Virus record (IMG/VR): IMGVR_UViG_3300032118_002615
Coordinates: 1 to 25,637 of that record
From: a virus
Length of the DNA stretch: 25,637 nucleotides
Strand: one strand, 5' to 3'
Under the pieces are notes generated by a model, which made no database searches, was not told where the DNA came from, and saw nothing but the letters and a program-made list of their open reading frames with translations. Of this stretch, positions 6,042 through 12,983 are shown in pieces (position 1 is the first letter of the stretch; each line of letters begins with the position of its first letter). Both the position numbers and the translations under genes were made by a program.

Positions 6042-6067
6042 AAAAGCACGCCAAAAGGCGGCTTTTT
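6042..6067 (+). terminator. Intrinsic terminator between terL and portal
   Basis: AAAAGC, a bulged A, CGCC, loop AAAA, GGCG, GCTTTTT: a 10-bp stem with one bulged A and a U-run. It would end terS-terL transcripts or act as an attenuator before the portal gene. No promoter is clear between it and the portal start. Confidence 0.75.
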
Positions 6068-6097
6068 AAGAGATTTTCCTAATGAAGGAGAAAAGGC

Positions 6098-8350
6098 ATG
6101 TTCGGCATAAAGTTCGTTTCCCAGAAGAAGCTCGATGAGCTCATAGAGACCGTTTCGCTCTACTCTAGGAGCCTGGAGGATATCGGCTGGATCAACGTCT
6201 CCATGCAGGACAATACCCAACTGCAGATCATCGGCGAAGGCTTCAAGAAGATGCTGCGGACCTGCAGGATATATTACACCAAGAACCCCTTAGCTGGGCA
6301 TTGGGTGCATCTGACCACAGAGTTCGTCTTCGGCGAGGGGCTCTCCAAGCCTAAGGCCAAGGAAGAGAGCCTTCAGGAGACGATAGACCACTTCTGGGAC
6401 GACCCGGACAACCAGAAAGCCTTTACCGGCTTCCAGGCGCAGCAACTCCTTAGCAATAAATTGCAGTATGAGGGCAACCTTTTCTTCGCGCTTTTCGAGG
6501 ACGAAGAGGGGGACATCCGCGTCAGGATCCTTAACACCGAGGAGGTCGAGGACATCATCAAAGATAAGGACGATAGGATGCGGTCGAACTTCTACAAGGT
6601 GGCCGTCCGGGACAGGAATTATAACTTCTTTAACGACGCCTACGATATACAACTCTCAAAGTTCGTCTATTACCCTGACATAAGCAATGCCAACGTCGAG
6701 GATTTCGGTATTCCCAAAGAAAAGCTCGCAGAGGGTTTTACCGTCTATCACGTGAAGATAAACTGCGACATCAACGACAAATTCGGCATCCCCGAGCTCT
6801 ACCGCGGCATAGACTGGATCAAGGCGCACAAGGACATGGCCGGGGACCTGGCAACACTTATCAAGAGTCTTTCTACCCTGGCATGGAGGAAGAAGGTCAA
6901 AGGTACAGCCTCCCAGATAACCAGCCTGCAGGCCGCGGCCCGCGCGAAGACGGACCTGACTAACCCGGCAAAAGTGGCGGGCTCGACACAGTACGAGAAT
7001 GAGGCGATAGACACCTCACCCATAGCCACACCTACGGGTGGTGCTGTGATAGGGGAGAAGGGCCTGAAACAGATGCAGTTGATGGTCTGCGCGGCGGCCG
7101 GGATATTTTACCATTATTTCGGCGACCCGGAGACCGGCAACCTAGCGACGACCACGAACATGGAGCTGCCGATGATCAAGAAGTTCGCGGCCTACCAGGC
7201 GCTCTGGACCTGCATCTACAACGACATCCTGCAGTATCAGATAAACAAGAAGATAGAGAAGGGCATCATCTCGGGAAGCGTGAAATACGACATCAAGACG
7301 ATGCGCAACGTCTACAAGACCGACCTGGACCGGACCTTTGACCTGGACTTCCCGCCGATAATAGAAAAGGATATGAAGGTCGTGGCCGAGGCCTTAGGAA
7401 TCGCTAAAGACAATAACCTCATAAGCGACGAGACTGCGGCGATGATATTCCTCTTGGCCGCCAAGATGAACAACATCCAGGATGAAATAAAGAAAATAGA
7501 TTTCACCCGCATGAAGTCCTCAATGTTCGCGGGCGGGCTGCCAGTAGACGGGAAGCAAGCGCAGCCGGCAGATGGCAAGAAACCGCCCGCCAAGTCTGCG
7601 GAAGTGCCTATTAGAGAGGCGATCGGCGACCAAAAGAACCCTGGTGCCAGGCTGGCCAAGAAGAACAACTACCTGGCCCAGCGCATGAACGGCTACCGCA
7701 GGGCCCTGATGGGGCACTTCGGCAAACTGCAGGATGACATCCGCAGCAACCTGAAGACGGACGGAGAGGCCGGCAAGGTCGTAGGTAACGTGGACAAACT
7801 CTCCGAGCATCTGGAGACATTCAGGCAGGGGATGGTCAAGGCGGCCGAGGGTTACTTCCCGGTGGCCATAGACATCGGCAAGAAGTATCTCCAGGCGCAC
7901 CTTAAGGAATCACAAGTCCGGGAGACGCTCTTCGAGGCGAATAGCACGGCCCAGGATCTGCTGATGAGGAAACTGAATTGGAACGAGAAGTATGTTGCGG
8001 CGTCCCTTATCCCTGACATCGAGACGAAGATCGTAGAAACGATGCGCGTATCTTACGACACTCCGGAGAAGTTTAAGGCGGCGGTCAACGCGGCGGTCGG
8101 GACCTTTGAGGCCAGGGTTGAGCAGTACGCCGGGGCCTTCTGGAGTGTGGAGGAGGCGGCGGTCAAGGAGGCGGGCCAAGGCACGGGCGCTATGGTTAAC
8201 TTCGTGGGCGCGGATGACAACTCGACATGCGACGGCTGCGCGGAAGCGATGAACGGCAATCCGTACCTGATAGACGAAGCGCCCGAGCCGGGCAGCCATG
8301 AATGCGATGGTAGATGCCGCCATGCGTTACAAATTATTTCTGAAGAATGA
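6098..8350 (+). CDS. Portal protein fused to a Mu gpF-like (MuF) head morphogenesis domain
   Basis: A 750-aa protein placed directly after terL. The first about 480 residues look like a portal: early helical segment, KNPLAGHWVHLTTEFVFGEG, LQYEGNLFFALF, then the long helical wing and stem region with GIPELYRGIDWIKAHK. The last about 200 residues carry a MuF-type domain whose end has the usual Cys/His pattern (DDNSTCDGCAEAMNG, then HECDGRCRHAL). Portals form the dodecameric DNA gate. MuF proteins are minor head components, sometimes fused to toxins; here the domain is fused to the portal itself. ATG 6098 follows AAGGAG. The linker around residues 480-520 is Lys/Pro/Ala-rich. The stop overlaps a small downstream ORF (ATGA). 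Confidence 0.88.
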   Translation: MFGIKFVSQKKLDELIETVSLYSRSLEDIGWINVSMQDNTQLQIIGEGFKKMLRTCRIYYTKNPLAGHWVHLTTEFVFGEGLSKPKAKEESLQETIDHFWDDPDNQKAFTGFQAQQLLSNKLQYEGNLFFALFEDEEGDIRVRILNTEEVEDIIKDKDDRMRSNFYKVAVRDRNYNFFNDAYDIQLSKFVYYPDISNANVEDFGIPKEKLAEGFTVYHVKINCDINDKFGIPELYRGIDWIKAHKDMAGDLATLIKSLSTLAWRKKVKGTASQITSLQAAARAKTDLTNPAKVAGSTQYENEAIDTSPIATPTGGAVIGEKGLKQMQLMVCAAAGIFYHYFGDPETGNLATTTNMELPMIKKFAAYQALWTCIYNDILQYQINKKIEKGIISGSVKYDIKTMRNVYKTDLDRTFDLDFPPIIEKDMKVVAEALGIAKDNNLISDETAAMIFLLAAKMNNIQDEIKKIDFTRMKSSMFAGGLPVDGKQAQPADGKKPPAKSAEVPIREAIGDQKNPGARLAKKNNYLAQRMNGYRRALMGHFGKLQDDIRSNLKTDGEAGKVVGNVDKLSEHLETFRQGMVKAAEGYFPVAIDIGKKYLQAHLKESQVRETLFEANSTAQDLLMRKLNWNEKYVAASLIPDIETKIVETMRVSYDTPEKFKAAVNAAVGTFEARVEQYAGAFWSVEEAAVKEAGQGTGAMVNFVGADDNSTCDGCAEAMNGNPYLIDEAPEPGSHECDGRCRHALQIISEE

Positions 8351-8427
8351 AAAAATTATTGATGCTCTTGACGGGTTTTTCTATGTTCAACATCATTGAT
8401 AAAAAATCGAGGCAATCTAATGACTAA
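8347..8427 (+). CDS. Possible 26-aa coupled micro-protein
   Basis: ATG 8347 overlaps the portal stop (ATGA) and the frame ends at TAA 8425-8427, overlapping the methyltransferase start by 8 nt. The peptide starts MKKLLMLLTGFSMF, a short positively charged then hydrophobic N-terminus like a minimal membrane or signal segment. It could serve only to couple translation between its neighbours. Too short to judge by itself. Confidence 0.3.
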   Translation: MKKLLMLLTGFSMFNIIDKKSRQSND

Positions 8428-9043
8428 AGAAGAGTACGAAGCGAACCCCAGGACATATTGGGACGCGCCGACCCGGGAGATGGAGGCCGTGAAGACGGCT
8501 GATAACGGAGCGCCCCTGGAGTCGAGCAACCCGCTCTGGATGAAATACATCCTCCCGGAGATCATGGCGAGCACAAGCCGCGTGACCTGCCTGGACTTAG
8601 GTTGCGGAGGCGGTCGGTACATCCTCTTAACCGCCGGCTACTTTGCGAAGGTCGTGGGCATAGACTTCAGCTCCTTCAGCCTAAAGAGGCTCGAGGCCCG
8701 CATAGGCAGCAGCGACCTGAAGAATATCGAACTCTGCGAGGCGGACTTAGGGGACATCGGAATCGTCCCGGACGAAAGCGTCGACTTCGCCTATTCGGTG
8801 GCGGTCTTCATGCACATGCCGAACGAGACGAAGCGCAGGGCGCTCAAAGAGCTTGCGCGGGTACTCAAGCCCGGGGGGCGTGCCGTCCTGATAGAGATAG
8901 TGCCTATAAAAGAAGGGGCCTTCGACTGCCCGGACATCGAGCAGGGGCCATGGCAGGATATGATAAAAGAGGCGAGGCTGGAAGTCGAGAACATTGGCCC
9001 GGCTGATCCATTCACAAAATTCAAACTACGCAGGAGAAAATAA
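8420..9043 (+). CDS. Class I SAM-dependent methyltransferase
   Basis: A 207-aa Rossmann-fold methyltransferase. Motif I is LDLGCGGGR (about residues 58-66), followed by an acidic end of strand 2 (VVGIDFS), motif post II with EADLGDIG, and the LKELARVLKPGGRAVL block typical of Methyltransf_11/25 families. Acceptor not predictable; small molecule, sugar or protein are all possible. I chose ATG 8420, 7 nt after GAGG, over an in-frame TTG at 8396 that lacks an SD. It sits between portal and protease, where head genes are normally contiguous, so it is an insertion (moron-like). Two further methyltransferase domains occur in this window. Confidence 0.88.
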   Translation: MTKEEYEANPRTYWDAPTREMEAVKTADNGAPLESSNPLWMKYILPEIMASTSRVTCLDLGCGGGRYILLTAGYFAKVVGIDFSSFSLKRLEARIGSSDLKNIELCEADLGDIGIVPDESVDFAYSVAVFMHMPNETKRRALKELARVLKPGGRAVLIEIVPIKEGAFDCPDIEQGPWQDMIKEARLEVENIGPADPFTKFKLRRRK

Positions 9044-9044
9044 T

Positions 9045-10727
9045 ATGCCTTACACCATGGCGAATCTTCCGGACTACATAAAGAAAAAGCCAAAGATCAA
9101 GCAGGAGCAATGGCTGAAAGTATTCAATGCATCGTTTTCCAAGGGCGAGGCCTATGCGTTCAAGGCGGCCAACGCGGCAATCAAAGAAGCGAACGATGTA
9201 TTCTCAAAGACCCTGCTGGGCGAGTTGCTCAGCGACATTGATTTAACCATAGCTAAGGCACGGGACGGCCTGAAGGGGCGGATAGGATCGCCGGCGGTCA
9301 GGCATTTCCTGCAGGAGGTAAAAGAAAAAGTGAAAAGGATGATCGTAAAAATCGAGGACAAGGAAACCCGGGTCTTGGCGGAGTCGATAGCGACCAAGAT
9401 CGAGGAGGCGCTTAAGGACGGCAGTTTCGGGGACATCGAGGATAAGGTTAGGGCGGCCTTGAAGACGCATCCACTCTTCCCGGAGAAGATCGGGGAGAAG
9501 TTCGCGGATGGGCCTTATATCCGGGACATGTACCCGGACAAATGCGTGATCAGCTACCAGGGGCACCTCTACGAAATGGAATACTCAATTATGGCCGAGG
9601 CGGTGATCCTGGGGACGCCTAAGGAAGTAATAGAAAAATACGTCCCTGTCCAGGAATCCGACAAGGGCAGCGCCGGGAAGGTCAAGGAGGCCAAATACGA
9701 GATTACCGATATCCGGGAATCCAGCATGACCCGGGACTTTGAGGTTTCAAGATTCATTTCTCTCAAGGAGGCCAAATTCAATACCGACTTCAGCGAAGTC
9801 GAAGTAGTGCTGATAGAGGCCGGCGTCAACGAGGACAAGAAGCGCTACTACCCCGACAAGACCATCCGCGAGGCGGCGGGGATATTCAAGAATTGGAAGA
9901 ATTACATCGACCATCCGACCTCTACACAGGAACGGGAGCGCCCAGAGAGAAGCTTGAAGGACTGGGCATCCACGATAGTGGAGTCAAGATACGAGAACGG
10001 CATGGCGATAGGCAAGATAGCTATACACGACCAGTGGCTGCGCGAAAGGCTCGCCGATCCGGTGGCCAGGTCGCAGCTGGGTCTTTCAGTATTGTCAGGC
10101 GGGAGAGTCTCGCATGGCAAGGTTAACGGCAAAGACGGCTATGAGATAGTCGAGGCGATACTACCGTTCCGGAAAAGCGGCCCTCCCTCAGTGGATTGGG
10201 TGACAGAAGCCGGAGCCCGGGGACGCGTCTCGAAGCTCTTAGAGTCCCGTTACTCAGGAGGTAAGAAAATGGAACTGGAAAACGCAACGTTGAAGGAACT
10301 AAAAGAGACAAGGCAGGACCTCGTGGACACAATCGTGCGCGAGACCAATGCCGGCAACACCGAGAAGGTGACTAAGCTCGAGAAGGACCTGAAGGAAGCC
10401 AACGACAAAATCGCGGCATCTGACAAGGCCCAGAAGCTCTCCAAACAGGACGGAGAAGTTGAGGTAATCCTCAAGGAAGCCAAGATACCTGAGCCGTGCA
10501 AGGACAGGATCCGCTCCCAGGTTAAAGGCGCCTTGATCGAGACCGACCTCAAGGAAGCGATCGGCAAGATGATCGCATCTGAACTCGAGTTCGCCAACAA
10601 ACTCACCGGCAAGGGCAAGATCAAGCTCGGGGGTGAAGGCGAAAGCACCACACTTAAGGAATCCCTTCAGGCCACGCTCGACAAGAGGGCCGGAATGGAA
10701 GAGAAGAAAGAACCGGAGAAGAAATAA
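9045..10727 (+). CDS. Prohead protease-scaffold polyprotein with N-terminal ChaB-like domain
   Basis: A 560-aa protein from ATG 9045 (SD AGGAGA at 9032-9037). Residues 1-50 match the ChaB pattern (NLPDYIKKKP, then helices ending AFKAANAAIKE). About 150-215 is a segment I associate with head-assembly proteins (FADGPYIRDMYPDKCV, ending YVPVQ). About 255-385 resembles Mu gpI-type prohead proteases: YYPDKTI, YIDHPTS with candidate catalytic His290, and GLSVLSGG with candidate Ser348. The C-terminal about 150 residues are Lys/Glu-rich and coiled-coil-like, as in scaffolds. Proteases of this type clear scaffold and trim capsid proteins during maturation. An internal start for the scaffold part is annotated separately. 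The capsid gene two places downstream fits the order protease-cement-capsid. Confidence 0.82.
   Translation: MPYTMANLPDYIKKKPKIKQEQWLKVFNASFSKGEAYAFKAANAAIKEANDVFSKTLLGELLSDIDLTIAKARDGLKGRIGSPAVRHFLQEVKEKVKRMIVKIEDKETRVLAESIATKIEEALKDGSFGDIEDKVRAALKTHPLFPEKIGEKFADGPYIRDMYPDKCVISYQGHLYEMEYSIMAEAVILGTPKEVIEKYVPVQESDKGSAGKVKEAKYEITDIRESSMTRDFEVSRFISLKEAKFNTDFSEVEVVLIEAGVNEDKKRYYPDKTIREAAGIFKNWKNYIDHPTSTQERERPERSLKDWASTIVESRYENGMAIGKIAIHDQWLRERLADPVARSQLGLSVLSGGRVSHGKVNGKDGYEIVEAILPFRKSGPPSVDWVTEAGARGRVSKLLESRYSGGKKMELENATLKELKETRQDLVDTIVRETNAGNTEKVTKLEKDLKEANDKIAASDKAQKLSKQDGEVEVILKEAKIPEPCKDRIRSQVKGALIETDLKEAIGKMIASELEFANKLTGKGKIKLGGEGESTTLKESLQATLDKRAGMEEKKEPEKK
10256..10271 (+). promoter_or_regulatory. 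Internal ribosome binding site for the nested scaffold
   Basis: AGGAGGT at 10256-10262 with a 6-nt spacer to ATG 10269, as strong as any SD in the window though located inside a long ORF. Confidence 0.7.
10269..10727 (+). CDS. Nested in-frame scaffold protein from internal start (152 aa)
   Basis: Within the protease gene a near-consensus SD AGGAGGT (10256-10262) sits 6 nt before the in-frame ATG 10269. The product (MELENATLKELKETRQDLVD, continuing Lys/Glu-rich) is exactly the coiled-coil scaffold part without the protease. The arrangement copies lambda C/Nu3, where the scaffold is translated separately from inside the protease gene to give excess scaffold. The sequence shows the SD, spacing and frame directly; expression is inferred. 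Confidence 0.65.
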   Translation: MELENATLKELKETRQDLVDTIVRETNAGNTEKVTKLEKDLKEANDKIAASDKAQKLSKQDGEVEVILKEAKIPEPCKDRIRSQVKGALIETDLKEAIGKMIASELEFANKLTGKGKIKLGGEGESTTLKESLQATLDKRAGMEEKKEPEKK

Positions 10728-10732
10728 CCCCG

Positions 10733-10750
10733 CTCCCGTAAAGTCGGGAG
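10733..10750 (+). other. Intergenic hairpin without U-run
   Basis: CTCCCG (10733-10738), loop TAAAGT, CGGGAG (10745-10750), directly after the protease-scaffold stop and before the SD of the cement gene. With no T-run it is more likely an mRNA-stabilising or processing element than a terminator. Confidence 0.6.
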
Positions 10751-10774
10751 AAACCTCAAAGGAGGAAATATCTA

Positions 10775-11152
10775 ATGGCAAATAATTATAAGTTTTCAGG
10801 CAAGAGAGTCACCCTTGCGCCGGCTGCGATAGTCTCAGCTGGAGTATTATGCAGAGTGCAAGGCTTCATCGGCATACCCTTAAACCACAGGGCCGTAGGA
10901 GAGTCCGTTTCGTTCGCTCTCGAAGGCGTGTGGGGTATGACCTTCGCCGCATACGGCGGCATGGTCACAGGGGGCATCCCGACAGCAGGAAGTATTATGT
11001 ACTGGGATACGACCAGCGCGGCGCTCTCTATCGGCGCGGCGAACGACGACTATCCCGCGGTAAAATGCGTCACGGCACCAAGCGCAACAGACGGTTCGTT
11101 CCAAGGTTTGCTTTTGCCTCAGACCCGTCCTTACGGACAGATGCAGGCGTAG
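10775..11152 (+). CDS. DUF2190-type capsid decoration (cement) protein
   Basis: A 125-aa beta-rich protein with the DUF2190 layout: N-terminal strand, SAGVLCRVQGFIGIPLNH, a Gly-rich centre with VSFALEGVWGMTF, a second half with YWDTTSAALS, and a final FQGLLLPQ strand. Members of this family trimerise on the outside of capsids at local three-fold sites, and they are regularly encoded between the protease/scaffold and the major capsid gene, as here. ATG 10775 follows AAAGGAGG. Length is typical (100-130 aa). Confidence 0.85.
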   Translation: MANNYKFSGKRVTLAPAAIVSAGVLCRVQGFIGIPLNHRAVGESVSFALEGVWGMTFAAYGGMVTGGIPTAGSIMYWDTTSAALSIGAANDDYPAVKCVTAPSATDGSFQGLLLPQTRPYGQMQA

Positions 11153-11189
11153 TTAAGCAATCCTCAAAAAAAGATAAGGAGATTTCAGC

Positions 11190-12179
11190 ATGAGAAAATC
11201 ATTGCTCAACATCTACCACGAGCTGAAAGAATCCGCGAGTTCCAGCGACTTCCCCAACCTGCTCGCCAACACGATGTACAAGAAGTTGTTGACACGCTTC
11301 AACGGATTCCCATCGCCGTGGAGACAGTACGTAATGATCGGAGATCTGGCCGATTTTAAGCTCAACGACCGGGTCATCTTATCCGAAGCGCCGGATTTGG
11401 ATGAGATAGAAGAAGACGGCAAATACGAGGACGCTAAGTTCTCAGATGCCACGTATCAGATTCAGCTCAAAACATACGGCAAGACCTTCACCGTAGGGCG
11501 CCAGGCAATCATCAACGACGACCTAAACGGCATCACGCGCTTCCCGGCGGCATTCGGGCGCGCGGCAGTAAGGACCATGGTGAAGGCGATAGTCGGGGCG
11601 TTAGGCAACGCTTCATTCGCCTACGACGGCAAGGTGCTCTTTCATTTAAGGACCGCGAGCACCCGCAACTACTTCGCGAACGTGGCATTAGCGAACACCG
11701 TGGCCGGCATGGCGGCGGTGCAGGCCTGTGCATCGCGCATGAGACTGCAGACCGACCCGGACTCCGGAGAGCTTATGGGGATTCAGCCCTGGGCCATCCT
11801 GACCGGCTCGACCCTTGCCCCGGTGGCAAGGCAACTGACAAGGTCAGCGCAGATTCTCCCTGTTTCAACCACCGGCGGCGGCATCTACAACGAGATAGCA
11901 TACCTCGGCGTTATCGAGGAACCGCTTATCGACACCGTGCTCAGCACGACATGGTGGGCCGTTATCGCCAACCCGGCGGATTGCCCGGTCATCGAAGTGG
12001 GCTTTCTGGACGGGAAGGTGGAACCTGATTTACTGGTATCCAAGGCAGAGATGCAGAGCCTGGCCGGTGGGGTAGAGGATCCGTACGGTTATGAGTTCGA
12101 CGATATCCGCTACAAGGTCCGTCATGACCGCGCCCTGAAACTCGCGTATTATCAGGGTATCTGTAGAGGCAGTGCTTAG
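11190..12179 (+). CDS. Major capsid protein (Mu gpT-like, HK97 fold)
   Basis: A 329-aa protein. Features typical of gpT-like major head subunits: a long N-terminal helical part, then YQIQLKTYGKTFTVGRQAII, then NDDLNGITRFPAAFGRAA (start of the P-domain spine helix region), a beta-hairpin with PWAILTGSTLAPVA and a C-terminal YEFDDIRYKVRHDRALKLAYYQG strand set. It assembles the icosahedral shell. ATG 11190 has AAGGAG upstream. No separate delta domain beyond the N-terminal helices; the scaffold is supplied upstream. A strong terminator follows, suggesting that the head module ends here as a transcription unit. Confidence 0.92.
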   Translation: MRKSLLNIYHELKESASSSDFPNLLANTMYKKLLTRFNGFPSPWRQYVMIGDLADFKLNDRVILSEAPDLDEIEEDGKYEDAKFSDATYQIQLKTYGKTFTVGRQAIINDDLNGITRFPAAFGRAAVRTMVKAIVGALGNASFAYDGKVLFHLRTASTRNYFANVALANTVAGMAAVQACASRMRLQTDPDSGELMGIQPWAILTGSTLAPVARQLTRSAQILPVSTTGGGIYNEIAYLGVIEEPLIDTVLSTTWWAVIANPADCPVIEVGFLDGKVEPDLLVSKAEMQSLAGGVEDPYGYEFDDIRYKVRHDRALKLAYYQGICRGSA

Positions 12180-12188
12180 TTAACGAGG

Positions 12189-12224
12189 CGGGGCGGGGCC
12201 TTAAAAGGGCCTCGTCCTGTTTTT
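12189..12224 (+). terminator. Strong intrinsic terminator after the capsid gene
   Basis: CGGGGCGGGGCC (12189-12200) pairs with GGCCTCGTCCTG (12208-12219) through 12 bp including three G-T wobbles, with a 7-nt loop, followed by TTTTT (12220-12224). It separates the GC-rich head module from the AT-rich block. Confidence 0.85.
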
Positions 12225-12243
12225 AATGCCTAAACACTCATCC

Positions 12244-12975
12244 ATGAAAAAACTAATCTTTGCTGTGGCGTTGTGCTTGATTTCGATAAGTGCGTTTGCA
12301 GCGGAATATAGAAAAATTCCTGCCGCCAATGTCACTAACAACGGCACAGCCACCGAAGGCAATATCACCGTCTTTGGTGTGGCAGAAACCGAGATTAAAG
12401 ACAGCGGCTATGTTCCAAGTGATTTTATCCTTGATACAGATTTAGACACCTGGTCAGAACATCCGGCATTACTTTCCGGCTACATCCTCACCGGCAACGC
12501 CACCAATGTAACCACCGCCGTAAATATGTCCGGTGATGTTACAATAAATAATACAGGGGTATCGGTAGTCGCCGATGACAGCCATTTACATAGTTCAGTT
12601 TCTTTACCAGCTATTGCATCTTATATTCTTTCTACTACCACAGGAATAGATGCCAAAATAGCAACCACTACTAATCTTTATACTGTTCCCTCAGGTAAGA
12701 CTGCTGTTATTACAGGTGCGGTAATTAGAATTACGACGGCAGATACTATTACTGTGCCACCTACATTGGGTATCGGCATTGTAGCAGGAGAAGAAAACAT
12801 TTTTGCTTCTACTCAACTCGTAGGACTTGATGCTGGTAATGAAATTTATAAATTTACTTCCTCTGGGACTTTAATTTCGGGTGTAGCGACAGAAGTGATA
12901 AAACTTGGAATTGATACAGGGGCGACAGCAACTACAATGACGATTACGGTGGACTTGATAGGATATTTGTTATAG
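12244..12975 (+). CDS. Secreted virion-type beta-rich protein with Sec signal peptide
   Basis: From ATG 12244 the product begins MKKLIFAVALCLISISAFAA, a textbook signal peptide with predicted cleavage AFA|AE. An in-frame ATG at 12226 would add six residues; neither start has an SD, and 12226 lies 2 nt after the terminator's T-run. The mature N-terminal half resembles fibre/virion adhesin linkers (NITVFGVAETEIKDSGYV) and has seven Asn-X-Ser/Thr sequons. The C-terminal half (LYTVPSGKTAVITGAVIR onwards) is a beta-sandwich type seen in phage surface proteins. Role probably receptor binding or surface exposure; a signal peptide on a structural-operon protein is unusual. Function inferred. Confidence 0.7.
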   Translation: MKKLIFAVALCLISISAFAAEYRKIPAANVTNNGTATEGNITVFGVAETEIKDSGYVPSDFILDTDLDTWSEHPALLSGYILTGNATNVTTAVNMSGDVTINNTGVSVVADDSHLHSSVSLPAIASYILSTTTGIDAKIATTTNLYTVPSGKTAVITGAVIRITTADTITVPPTLGIGIVAGEENIFASTQLVGLDAGNEIYKFTSSGTLISGVATEVIKLGIDTGATATTMTITVDLIGYLL

Positions 12976-12983
12976 GAGATAAT

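Noticed and set aside
8396-8419. TTG 8396 as start of the methyltransferase
   Set aside because: No SD, and a proper ATG with GAGG lies at 8420 just before the conserved region.
8994-9044. Longer N-terminus for the protease-scaffold gene
   Set aside because: The extra 17 codons overlap the methyltransferase, lack an SD, and precede the ChaB-like start at 9045, which has AGGAGA.
12226-12243. ATG 12226 as the start of the secreted protein
   Set aside because: It sits on the terminator's T-run and adds six residues before an ideal signal peptide; kept only as an alternative, because the 12244 start lacks an SD too.
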